Below, piece after piece: positions 31,616 through 41,572 of a stretch of DNA of 64,000 bases (positions within the stretch are counted from its first letter, which is position 1; every line of letters starts with the position of its first letter). Position numbers and translations under genes: made by a program. The DNA comes from Albugo candida (taxonomy: Eukaryota > Oomycota > Peronosporomycetes > Albuginales), in the NCBI GenBank assembly GCA_040437565.1, contig JBDOQK010000050.1, positions 208,298 to 272,297 of the forward strand, in the 5' to 3' direction. The notes under the pieces are model-generated. The model was not told the origin of the DNA. It did not search any database and saw only the letters and a program-made list of their open reading frames with translations.

Positions 31616-34255
31616 TCATCGTCTGGATTGGCCCCATGAAGATTTTGGGTATGAGAATCTCGATACCGAGGAGCTCTGAGACGACTGTGAAGCTTGTGAT
31701 GGTCGTATCATGGAAAGAGGAAGCTTTCGTTTTGATTTGTTCCGATCAGCGGCTTGTGTTTGTTCCATCGTTTGAGACGATTGCCCCGCTGCGGCTTTGG
31801 ATCGACCACCACGCTGAGTAACCTCTGTTCCTGTTTTACTTTGGAATTCCTCATCGCTGCTAATTTCATCTATTTTGCTTGATAATCGTTTCGTTATTAC
31901 TTTTCCAGCATTGTGCTGTGAATCCGTGATGGATGATTCGAATCCAAAGTTGAAAAGATCTCGTTTGGATCCCGACTTCACGGGTGCTTTCTTCGCTGCT
32001 TTCCGCTTTGAAGTTCCAGCTTGAGCGGTAAGAGGTTTGCGTCGAGATGTCGTTCCACGTGTCATTTTCGGCTTTATCGAAGTCTTACGTCTTGTTCTTG
32101 GAGGACTCTCTGACTCATCGCCTGTTTCTACCTCAGACACATAATCGTCGCTTTCGCCTTCATCGGATACAAGAGCCAAATCATCTCGTTGCTTTGCTTT
32201 TAAGCCACCAAATCTTGTGCTTGTCCTCTTTGACAGGGCCCCTTTGCTCGATAAAATACATTCTGTTTCCAACTCAAGATCCACATCCATTGTTTCGCTT
32301 CTTTTTTGTGGCTCTGTTCGATTTCTACCAAGCTTTTTTTTGTCTCCTAATGTTTTTGACCGCGGAGGATGATGACCAAACGACGTTTCTTTCGTCTGTT
32401 CTTCTTCATCTGAATCAGTAGCAACGTTGCCCGTGAAATTCCGAAACGGGCCTTTTCCGGAAGGTGCCTTCCTACCAGTGATCTTTGCTTTACGGCCAGA
32501 ATCCGATGAGATGATATCTGTAGTAGCTCGTGCATCATTGTCAATAAAGCCATCCACCTCGTCACCACTATCCAGTTCATCATATTCGTTCCGATCGCTT
32601 CTTGGTGCATTGTGCTCATTTTCAAGCTGCTCAGCTTTGTGCCCTGCATTCACTCGTTCCTTGTGTTTCTCGGCAATATCCATTATGTCTTGCCGAGTCT
32701 TGGTGCCCTTCTCCTTGACTAACTGCTGCTGCGTTGTCTCCAGGCAAGCATCCACAGCTTCTTCAATTGCACCCGGAATTCTTCTGATGACATAATCTTC
32801 CAATGCTTCAGCCAGTGCAGTTTCTGGTAAAAAGCAGAGTTTTTGCTCGGGTAAATGTAATTGCTGCTTGAGTAAATCTTCAATTGTTAGCGTATCCAGT
32901 CGAGTGGGTGGAATTGGTCCATGAGAGGCCCAAACTTGTTCTCTTCGCGTACTGCCCTCTTTTTTATTCATCGTGCCAGCGCGTCTCCTGAAAAACAACA
33001 AAATATCATTAGGATTCGCCACTTTGCCAACAAATCTCGCCCCGAAGCGTTGATTGTGCAAAACGGGAAAGCCTGAATGCTCGACTCGCAGCCTCACTAA
33101 AACTTCTTTATGTTTGTTCTTAGCATTGTTTTTGAGCGCTATCTCTTGAGCCTGGCCAATTAATTCCGTCACACGAGCTTCCAAAACGGTCTGAATATGT
33201 TGAGCGACATCCGGATGATTTGGATCTAAACCTCGCTCCTCAGCGAGTATAATTTCTCCAATTTTGAACGGCCGAACAGAACACAACGGTTTGGTCCACT
33301 GCCGGAATTTGTTTCCTGCAATTTCAATAATTGCAATTTTCTTCTCGCGAGCTTCTCCTTCCACAAGCGATGTCGCAATCGACGATCCAGGCTGCATTAT
33401 AAAATACTCTCCCAACACAGAGTCTTCAGGTTCTATGAGACATTCATGTTCATGTCCCCATATTACCAGATCCATGAATGTCGGAATCATACTTTCACTC
33501 AGACAATTTTTACTTCCTCTCCCTTTATTCTCTCTGTTTTGATGGACAACAAGCAAATTAAACCATGTATCGGGCTCTTCCACTGGACGATGAAACAAGA
33601 CTTTTTGCTGCTCAAACATTCGATACAGCCTCTCATCGCGCATATTTCCAAGCCCGTACAATGCTATTTTGCTAGATTCTTTCCGTATAAGAATAGGAAA
33701 CACTTCCATCACATCGACCCGTTCCATCTTTCCAAAATAATTGAGTAAATTACTGGCACTCAGAATGTCTAATGCTGCGAGTGATTTGAAGGAGGAACAG
33801 GTCGTAGAGGATTCTGTATTAGTTCCTCCACCAGAGAATTCTCGCGTCGGATCATCGTGATTGCCGTGGATGCTAAAGACTGGCAGCTCGATATTATAAT
33901 TAGGATCCTCATAGTTTACGACTCCAAAATTCGGAAAATTAATGCTTTGGTCGCTCACAATTTGAAACGCAATGGGATTATCGCCCATGCAATAAGAACG
34001 TAGTAGTCGCATGGTCTGATAAAGCGTATTTCGACTCGGCTTGTTCTCATGAAACAAATCACCAGCTAAAAGAACGAAATTGACACACTCTTGTTTTGCA
34101 TACTCAAGGATCTCTTGGAATGTTCGGAAAGAGTCGTCTCCACGTATCGGGTCTTTCTCTGCGTATCCTAAATGGTTGTCCGTTGCAACCAGAATACGAA
34201 CTGGAGCATTAGCTTCCATGGTCATGTCTATGGAGACATTTAGTGTGGTATACAT
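31616..34255 (-). CDS. MRE11: MRE11 double-strand break repair nuclease
   Basis: A single exon of 879 aa. The N-terminal phosphodiesterase core has every MRE11 block: ATDNHLGY (about 24-31), LLAGDLFHENKPS, SIHGNHDDP, VVHQNRENKG and WGHEHE, which carry the Mn ligands and the catalytic His. The capping domain follows to about residue 520. The C-terminal 350 residues are low in complexity and strongly charged, with many acidic Ser/Asp/Glu runs and basic patches and a Gly/Arg piece near the end. This makes the protein longer than the human form (about 700). MRE11 forms the MRN complex with RAD50 and NBS1 for DNA end sensing and resection. It shares a 103 bp promoter region with the GTPase gene. 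Confidence 0.95.
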   Translation of the reverse strand: MYTTLNVSIDMTMEANAPVRILVATDNHLGYAEKDPIRGDDSFRTFQEILEYAKQECVNFVLLAGDLFHENKPSRNTLYQTMRLLRSYCMGDNPIAFQIVSDQSINFPNFGVVNYEDPNYNIELPVFSIHGNHDDPTREFSGGGTNTESSTTCSSFKSLAALDILSASNLLNYFGKMERVDVMEVFPILIRKESSKIALYGLGNMRDERLYRMFEQQKVLFHRPVEEPDTWFNLLVVHQNRENKGRGSKNCLSESMIPTFMDLVIWGHEHECLIEPEDSVLGEYFIMQPGSSIATSLVEGEAREKKIAIIEIAGNKFRQWTKPLCSVRPFKIGEIILAEERGLDPNHPDVAQHIQTVLEARVTELIGQAQEIALKNNAKNKHKEVLVRLRVEHSGFPVLHNQRFGARFVGKVANPNDILLFFRRRAGTMNKKEGSTRREQVWASHGPIPPTRLDTLTIEDLLKQQLHLPEQKLCFLPETALAEALEDYVIRRIPGAIEEAVDACLETTQQQLVKEKGTKTRQDIMDIAEKHKERVNAGHKAEQLENEHNAPRSDRNEYDELDSGDEVDGFIDNDARATTDIISSDSGRKAKITGRKAPSGKGPFRNFTGNVATDSDEEEQTKETSFGHHPPRSKTLGDKKKLGRNRTEPQKRSETMDVDLELETECILSSKGALSKRTSTRFGGLKAKQRDDLALVSDEGESDDYVSEVETGDESESPPRTRRKTSIKPKMTRGTTSRRKPLTAQAGTSKRKAAKKAPVKSGSKRDLFNFGFESSITDSQHNAGKVITKRLSSKIDEISSDEEFQSKTGTEVTQRGGRSKAAAGQSSQTMEQTQAADRNKSKRKLPLSMIRPSQASQSSQSSSVSRFSYPKSSWGQSRR

Positions 34256-34358
34256 TAATTTGACATCGAAGAAAAAAGAATCTGTTCAGAAAATCTTTAA
34301 TAGCTGCATACATCTCGTCAGTTTTCATCGTATTCTCTTGCAAGTCTGCAGTTTGAAA
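34256..34358. promoter_or_regulatory. Shared divergent promoter MRE11 / GTPBP1-like
   Basis: Only 103 bp lie between the two divergent start codons. No site is assigned. Confidence 0.55.
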
Positions 34359-36056
34359 ATGAGAGAGCAGCAAGAAATCAGTTCCTTACAAAATGAAGAA
34401 TCGAGTAGCGTTGATCCGAGTCTCACCGGGTCATCTGTAGGGCAGTCTGAAGAAGGATCAGCTCGGCATGAGCGCGACACACGATTATACACACTCCGCG
34501 TTGCATTCGTTGGCAATGTTGACAGCGGTAAATCAAGTTTGATTGGAACTTTGATCAAAGGCGAGCTCGACGATGGTCGAGGATCATCTCGAAAGGCGAT
34601 TTTCCGTCACAAACATGAGATCGAAACCGGTCGAACAAGCTCTGTTGCGACAGCATACATCGGATTTGACGTGAATGGAAATCAAATTGTATCGAAACGA
34701 GCTGGAAAGTCTATTCCTTCCGCAGAACTTGCAAGTATTGCAGAGAAACGGATCCAATTGATCGATTTGGCTGGACATGAAAAGTATCTCAAGACGACAG
34801 TGTATGGGTTGACTGGTATGCAACCAGATATTGTTATTGTCGTGATTGGTGCCAATATGGGTGTCAAGCGGATGACAAAAGAGCATTTGGCCATTGCTGT
34901 TGCTGTGAGTGGCATAATAGCTCGTTATCATCTTGAGAAAACAACCAGTCTAATTCTTTTTGCAGCTTGAAATTCCAATCATTGTTGCCTTGACCAAGAT
35001 TGATATCGCACCGAAAAATGTTGCTTTGGAAACTATGAAAGTTATTCGCCAGTCGCTGAGACGATGTACGTGAACTCCAAGGAATTGGCATCAGTTTGTA
35101 ACTCACATCTTCGTATATAACTAGATGGGAAGATGGCCATCACTGTAAGGACTGAAGAACAGGCAGCAAAAGCAGCAGCGAATTTGATTTCAGGTCGTAT
35201 TGCTCCGATCTTACCGATATCCAACGTTACTGGAGATGGATTATCGAATTTAAAACATTTCTTCTCTGAGATATCGCCATGTGCTTTGATCAAACGCAAT
35301 CTTTCATTGAAATCATCAGGATCTTCGGAAAAATCCGAGAAGGCAAACGAGCATAACAAGGAGATGGATATCAATTTGAATGATAACGTCGAACTTCCTG
35401 TGGACGAGACGTATCAAGTACCTGGTGTTGGATTCGTCATTGCTGGCACACTTGGTCAAGGAGAAATTAAAGTGAACGATACATTTTTGCTTGGTCCGGA
35501 CTACTATGGGCACTTCCAAAAGGTATCGATACGGAGCATTGAATGCATGTACCTTCCTGTCAAATCGATCTCACAAGGTCAAACAGCGGCAATCGCGGTA
35601 CGTCCAGTCAACAAGAAACAAATCATCAATCGCTCTACTTTTCGTAAAGGAATGGTGCTACTCTCTTCAAATATGTGTGTTGACAACTACGTTTCTCATA
35701 CGTTTGAAGCACGTGTTATTATATTACACCACCAGACTACAGTAACACTTGGATACCAGCCCATGATAAACTGCAGAACAATCAGACAGACGGCAAAAAT
35801 CATTGCTATCGAGGATCTGTGTCAACATTCAAAACCAGAATCGTTTTCAGGGCAATTATCTGAACAAGATCACGAAGATGTGCCGGCAATTCGAACAGGA
35901 GATCGCGCTCTGGTACGCTTCAAGTTCATTCATTCACCAGAGTTTCTTCGGAAGGGTATGCGATTTGTGTTTCGTGATGGGCAAGCTAAAGGCATTGGAA
36001 AAGTGATACGATTAATACCAATGGAGAAATATAACAGCAACGAACATAGCACCTAG
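34359..36056 (+). CDS. GTPBP1/GTPBP2-type translational GTPase
   Basis: Three exons: 34359-34904, 34966-35065 and 35125-36056, with introns of 61 and 59 bp, 525 aa. The G domain shows G1 GNVDSGKSS, the switch-type region with HKHEIETGRTSSV, G3 DLAGHEKY and G4 TKID, as in EF1A-like GTPases. HEIETGRTSS is typical of GTPBP1 and GTPBP2. Domain II follows (VPGVGFVIAGTLGQGEIKVND), then a third beta-barrel domain ending in VFRDGQAKGIGKVIRL. In animals these proteins help rescue stalled ribosomes and affect mRNA decay through the exosome. The start at 34359 is the ATG nearest the hydrophilic leader; the frame is open upstream but overlaps the MRE11 start. Confidence 0.88.
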
Positions 36057-37116
36057 ATATTCAATCGATCAGGTGTAATAGTGGAGAGCTTATAGATCGT
36101 CCAGGAAGCGGCGCGATGCGAATTCAAGTTTGCACGGATGTTCTCATAAAAGAAGTCTCCTCCATCGAATTCAAGTGCAAGGCCTGACAAGAAGATCAAG
36201 ATTCTATTCAATCAAACTCTCGACATCTTTTGGTTTCATACTCCAGAAACACTGAGAATTGGTCCACACATTTCGCTGGGAAGGACACTCACAATGCAAC
36301 TTCTACATCACTCGATAGCATCGAGATGACGTCTTCGTGTCTCAAATCGATGGTTAACATATTCTGTTCAGAATTTCTCTTGGGGTTGCTCCATATCGCA
36401 GAAATGTTATTATGGCAGGTATATTTGGCGGAGAGAAGCTTATGTGATCCTTTTTCGTCTTAGAATTTGGCCGGGACAGCACGTTAATGAATGTTTATGA
36501 TATGAATATATATGTATATGCACATACAACTCAAAGCCAGCGAAAGGAGGGCTCGTTTTGTGGAACAAAATTTTTTTGGATACACGCCGATCATACGATG
36601 TTGCGATTTACAATTATGAAGAGACATCTCAGCCGGTCACGATTCTGTAACAAATCAGTTTTTACGTCTTGCATCCCGCCATAGAGCATCGTTCAAAGCT
36701 AAAGGAGNNNNNNNNNNNNNNNNNNNNNNNNNNNNNNNNNNNNNNNNNNNNNNNNNNNNNNNNNNNNNNNNNNNNNNNNNNNNNNNNNNNNNNNNNNNNN
36801 NNNNNNNACAAAATTTTTTTGGATACACGCCGATCATACGATGTTGCGATTTACAATTATGAAGAGACATCTCAGCCGGTCACGATTCTGTAACAAATCA
36901 GTTTTTACGTCTTGCATCCCGCCATAGAGCATCGTTCAAAGCTAAAGGAGTCAGTAAGGCTGAGTGTGTATTCCCAAAGTACGACAAAATTTTTTTTGAC
37001 GCTGTCATGAAGACGCTCCCGGTTACCCCTGGGTGGATTGGTGAGCTAGCATAAATACATCACGAGGTTGGAGTTCCAGTAAGAACTTTGCATTGTCTCA
37101 TTTATAAATTTGCCAT
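36057..37116. other. Intergenic with scaffold gap
   Basis: No supportable gene. It contains the N run near 36708. Short open frames only. Confidence 0.5.
36708..36807. other. 100-N gap, overlapping flanks
   Basis: 143 bases (36565-36707) recur exactly at 36808-36950. Confidence 0.85.
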
Positions 37117-37491
37117 CTACTTTTCCCGTGACTGCAGTAGCCCATGCTCATTGGCGAAAGTTTTGCTGTTGGAAACACGTACTACTGTGCAGAGGCACTT
37201 AATCGCCGTCATTGTCTTTGCGTACTTCGACTCGCCGTTGTTGATAATCCTTTTAATAAATGCATCTCTCTCACGCATTTTTGCGCTGTGGTCCTTAAGC
37301 AACCGCTCGATAAAAGCATTTTTTTCGCTTATTTGAGCGGTATGATTATCGACCAAACGCTCAATCATCGCGTCTTTCTCCCGCAATTGCCCATTTTTTG
37401 TATTAATTGACCGCTCAATCATTGCGTTTTTGTGAGATAATTGCTCACGTTGACGATCGATTTCGGCGCAAAGAGTTTTTACGTCCGTCAT
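37117..37491 (-). CDS. Small coiled-coil protein with 18-residue repeats
   Basis: An open frame of 124 aa from ATG. After a short lead (MTDVKTLCAEIDRQRE) come four tandem 18-residue units: QLSHKNAMIERSINTKNG, QLREKDAMIERLVDNHTA, QISEKNAFIERLLKDHSA and KMRERDAFIKRIINNGES. The repeat is also visible in the DNA as 54-base units. Hydrophobic residues fall at positions 2, 8 and 9 and 12 of each unit, consistent with a long helix; 18 equals one heptad plus one hendecad. No known family is recognised. The clear protein-level conservation between units, with DNA changes tolerated, suggests it was once under selection. It could be a fragment of a larger gene, as the surroundings are gene-poor. Confidence 0.45.
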   Translation of the reverse strand: MTDVKTLCAEIDRQREQLSHKNAMIERSINTKNGQLREKDAMIERLVDNHTAQISEKNAFIERLLKDHSAKMRERDAFIKRIINNGESKYAKTMTAIKCLCTVVRVSNSKTFANEHGLLQSREK

Positions 37492-38515
37492 TCTGTGCAA
37501 ACTGAAGAATGGAGAACGTACATAGTAGCATTGTACAGTTGGGGAGAAGCAGTTGACAAATATTCTTGCAAAAATGGTTGTATCTTGTCGATTGAAGGGA
37601 TGGCAACGGCCTATCTGGGAGATTGCCTAAACCGTCTGATGCTGGCTGCTCTTCAATCCCATAAAACGAACCTCGTTGCCGCCGCAAAAGTGCCGTAAAT
37701 AGATTTGAAATGAAAAAATGTGTGCGTCCCAGAGCCAAAATACAAGCTGCGTTCAATTGCAAAAGCTTGATTTACTGTCTCATAAGCTATTTTTTTACAA
37801 GGATTCCATTTACACTGTTTCTCTGGTTCTTTAACTACCTTCCTTATCCTATCATGAGGCCTTTGCCGTGATGACTTGAGTCTGGCTTCAAATGGATCGT
37901 AAGCTATTATAATTTATGTTGGCGCCTTGCTAGAGAAGATAGAATGGAATTTCAGGCACCAGTCATGACTAAATACTTTAAATCTATCCGTACCATGTCG
38001 AAAAAATAGACATAGGATCCTAATTTGACAAGACTCAAATAGTCTGGCCATTGATGATCGACTCCGATTGTATCCTGGTCAAGCATAGCTGCGCGATCTC
38101 CGATGATGTTATGTTGACACCGCCAGAATTATCTGTCGATAGAAACACATGTACGTCACTAAATGTTTGTTTTTGTAATGCGGGAGTGCTATACAGTAGC
38201 GGGTCTAAAAGAGTTGAGTCATGGTTTCAAAAAATAGTTTTACAAGGGAAAAAGTCATGAAGGGTGCTGGGCAACTCCTGTCAGGCCTTACAACAGTCGT
38301 GACATTGATTGCTCGACCATTGAGATCGGAGAAACCAAAAGCATGTTCCAACAATCCCGTTGATACAACGTATTTGGACGTGGATCGTTCCACTTTGTAG
38401 TTCCCATGTTGGCAATATACAGCACGACGTGCGCAAGTGATTGAGAGAAAAACGCTTGGCGATAAAATTGAACCCAAAAAGGGATGACACATGAATAAAA
38501 TATGCGATTTGGCAG
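37492..38515. other. Intergenic, nothing recognised
   Basis: About 1 kb between the coiled-coil frame and OCRL. No domain, RNA or repeat can be named. Confidence 0.5.
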
Positions 38516-41227
38516 CTATGCGATTTTGGTTGTTAAGAAATAAACTAGTAATTTGTCCATTTTTCCGGCACGAATGGCTGATTCCTGCTGAGCTTGCTCT
38601 TGTTCACGAGCGTTTCTTCGTAGCGTCTCCTCCAAAGGTATGATGTCCGACACAACCGGGAGCGGATCACCAGCAAGTGGAATCATGGCTGTATCTTTGT
38701 GTGCAGAAGACGAAGAGGAAGGACCGGTGGTGTTGGATGATGCGTTAGAGTGAGTCGATCGGGTACTAGACGGCACTCTAATATCCTGAAACTCAAGTAA
38801 GTCCACAGAATCGCTCGTATTCGTGACTGTGAAAGTGCTCGTTGACGCAGATGTGACCATTCCGGATGGAATCGAGTACTGTCGATAAGCTCGAGGTCTA
38901 TATTGAGCAACCAAACTTCGACTAAAGACGTACGACAGCTTTTCTGGCGTAAGCATGTTGCTTTGTTGATGTACCAGGACTTCCTTCATGAATGCCAGGA
39001 TGTAGATAAAAAGATTGTATCGCAATGGTGGTAGTGCATGTAGCAGTTGACGGCACGTTTGCGCAATATTTCCATGCCCATTAGCGTAAGCGTGTAACAG
39101 ATGTTCTTCTCGGATGACATTTCCGTTCAGCGATTGTAGAAATGTAAGGAGAACTTCGGCCATAGAGGGAGCAGTATGTGGTGGAAATGCAGATCCAGTA
39201 TCCAACGCTTCCCTCAAAGCTTGTATCTCTACAGGATTCCCCGTCTCAACAAACAGATTTTTTTCGCTCAAAGAAAACTGATACAAATCATCAATCATAC
39301 GCCAGAGTTCCTTTGGTATCTGCTGATGGTGGGCATCACAGGTCACTTTCGTCAATTGAGCGCGTCGAATAGGCTCATTATACTGCACAAGCTGCTCAAT
39401 GGAGCATCCAAAGCAAGACATTTGATAATCGCCAGAAATGGCGAGAAAGAAGTCGCGGCCATTCTCAACTCGTAGAATTAGCGTGTCCTCCAACGACTCG
39501 CTACCTTCTGCAAGTTTCTGCGCAGCATCAATATCAACCATCGTATCCATCCGAATCTCTACACTTTCTGTCGGTAGTATCATTCCGTAGCTTGGTGTGA
39601 CTGAAATCCAGTTCTTGCAAATTCGAGTATCTTCTAATTTGGGTATGAATCGAAAGTGAGCGACGACATTGCCAATATTTTCGAGAACAAAACGTTTGTG
39701 CTGTGGCACTTGGAATTGAACGTTTGTGAACTGGAATACACCCGTACATTGCACAAGTGAGCGAGAGAGCGTCTTATCCGAGAATGGAGAATCCTCGGCA
39801 GCGTGATGAAGCATCACTACTTTTGGCATGTTTTCGTTCTCCCATCGATCCAGTTGATAGATTATTTCCTTCGTGACGGCTTGTTTCTTTGCTTCTATCT
39901 GCTGTTTGATCTTCACCGTAAAGTGTGCATGCACGGGCTTATGATCCGAAATATCGAGATCCATCATTGCATCATACTTCACATTCTTAACGTGAGTTGG
40001 GCATTTAGATTTCCATAATACGCGATCACACCACGCGGGTGCTCTTATCTTCTTTTCTGGCCTTCTGTCGTAGCGATTCGTGCCAGCCTGGAACTTGTAC
40101 GTTGGTGGAAAATTGATGGAAGCTTCTTCAAAGCCGTAAAATACATTCCCTCGTTTTCTTTCGATTAATAGTTGATCACGAGGTAGTAACCTCTCACAGG
40201 ACTGAGAGGATTCGGCCAATTGTAAACACTCTTCTGTCGAGATATCATCAGTGATACGATAATTCAAATCGCCGGCCCAAAAAACAAAATCATGATGAAG
40301 AATGGATGGTTCCCTTGAGAAGAACTGCGTGGCAGTTTCATTTTTAAAAACAAAGTGCTCATTTTCTTTTTCAAAATCCACTTTAGATAATATGTTGTGG
40401 TAGTCCGCATTTCTGCCAGCAATATTATCGCGATGAGCGGCAAGATGTGAGCAAACAAAACATAAACTGCTGTCATAAAAGCTCATTCGAATGGCAGCAC
40501 CGCCTTTGTTACCCATCATTCCCATGATACCGACTCCTGCTGTCGCTCCTGCGACTTCTTTCACATGTTCCCAATGCTCTTTCCTAACAAACACAAGAAG
40601 AGAGATGCCAACCAAATGCTTCTCCAGTACAGGTTTGTACTGATTCTCCGACTCAAACTGAGTGTTGAGTGCATGCAAGATTGTTTCTTCCCAGGCAAGG
40701 CTGCGTTGCACCGAATGATTATTTACCACTACATTGACTGCATTTAGATCCACGATTTCTTGCAGCCCAATTGCGACGATATCCGGAGAAAAAGGCTCGT
40801 TTATGTGACGACTTCCTCTAACCCACTGCGCAATTTTATGAGCTTCCGTTAAAGCCAAAGGTTTCTTTGCGTTGACATTCCAGGTACCCACGACAACAAT
40901 GGTATCATGAAAACAAGTGTAGGTAGATTCTCGAAGATGTAGCTGCTGTTTGATCCAGTCATCGCGGATGAAAGACATGACCACAGGATTATGATAGCGT
41001 CCATCCGCTGCAAGAACCGCATCGCCCACGGTAGGAAGAAGAGAATATGAAGACGATGATATAGTTGAAAGGTCTGAATTATCGGAATTTGGAGCAGAAG
41101 ATGAGGATTTATGCATTGGATTCCACTCGGTACTTTTCTGTGAGGAGCATCTCACATCCATTACTTCGTTTGTGTTCTGAGATTTTTCCACTCGAATTGA
41201 ATCAGTCTCGTCGGATGCAACGTGCAT
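38516..41227 (-). CDS. OCRL/INPP5B-type inositol polyphosphate 5-phosphatase with RhoGAP
   Basis: A single exon of 903 aa, the size of human OCRL. The 5-phosphatase domain spans about 110-440 with all signature blocks: TWNVNAKKP, IGLQEIVDL, MGNKGGAA, FVFWAGDLNYRI, PAWCDRVLWKS and SDHKPVHAHF. The GDLNYR and WCDR motifs hold metal and catalytic residues. An ASH-type beta domain follows (about 490-610), then a RhoGAP-like domain (about 650-800). The tail is Ser/Thr rich. In the family the enzyme removes the 5-phosphate of PI(4,5)P2 at Golgi, endosome and ciliary base membranes. I did not confirm the RhoGAP arginine finger, and in OCRL itself that domain is inactive. Confidence 0.92.
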   Translation of the reverse strand: MHVASDETDSIRVEKSQNTNEVMDVRCSSQKSTEWNPMHKSSSSAPNSDNSDLSTISSSSYSLLPTVGDAVLAADGRYHNPVVMSFIRDDWIKQQLHLRESTYTCFHDTIVVVGTWNVNAKKPLALTEAHKIAQWVRGSRHINEPFSPDIVAIGLQEIVDLNAVNVVVNNHSVQRSLAWEETILHALNTQFESENQYKPVLEKHLVGISLLVFVRKEHWEHVKEVAGATAGVGIMGMMGNKGGAAIRMSFYDSSLCFVCSHLAAHRDNIAGRNADYHNILSKVDFEKENEHFVFKNETATQFFSREPSILHHDFVFWAGDLNYRITDDISTEECLQLAESSQSCERLLPRDQLLIERKRGNVFYGFEEASINFPPTYKFQAGTNRYDRRPEKKIRAPAWCDRVLWKSKCPTHVKNVKYDAMMDLDISDHKPVHAHFTVKIKQQIEAKKQAVTKEIIYQLDRWENENMPKVVMLHHAAEDSPFSDKTLSRSLVQCTGVFQFTNVQFQVPQHKRFVLENIGNVVAHFRFIPKLEDTRICKNWISVTPSYGMILPTESVEIRMDTMVDIDAAQKLAEGSESLEDTLILRVENGRDFFLAISGDYQMSCFGCSIEQLVQYNEPIRRAQLTKVTCDAHHQQIPKELWRMIDDLYQFSLSEKNLFVETGNPVEIQALREALDTGSAFPPHTAPSMAEVLLTFLQSLNGNVIREEHLLHAYANGHGNIAQTCRQLLHALPPLRYNLFIYILAFMKEVLVHQQSNMLTPEKLSYVFSRSLVAQYRPRAYRQYSIPSGMVTSASTSTFTVTNTSDSVDLLEFQDIRVPSSTRSTHSNASSNTTGPSSSSSAHKDTAMIPLAGDPLPVVSDIIPLEETLRRNAREQEQAQQESAIRAGKMDKLLVYFLTTKIA

Positions 41228-41572
41228 CTTTTATGATCGAAGGTCGAGCCCGAGAAGCTCGCAAAGAACATAAATTGACCGTTGCGACCGTTACTATTTG
41301 ATTGTGAATGAATTCCATACACCGTAATTTCGGCATGTCGAATCAACCGAATTTATGTTAACACGTTAAAATTCAAAGTGTAGTCCAGAAATTCGAAAAC
41401 TGGCAAGTGTGCGTTGCAGTTTGCGATAAAATAACAGCTTACAAAACCGAAAACGTATCATTTACACGTCGTATCTCCGCCTACCCGACTACAGTCGATA
41501 TCGGTTGAAAGAAGCAAGTACGAGCCGATCTTATAATCAATTCATATCTGATACTCATGTACTCATCGACCT
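41228..41572. other. Intergenic, nothing recognised
   Basis: About 345 bp between two minus-strand genes; presumably the OCRL promoter and the ABCA transcript end. Confidence 0.5.

Noticed and set aside
32047-32795. Long plus-strand open frames opposite MRE11
   Set aside because: Shadows of the charged low-complexity part of MRE11; the composition mirrors the coding strand.
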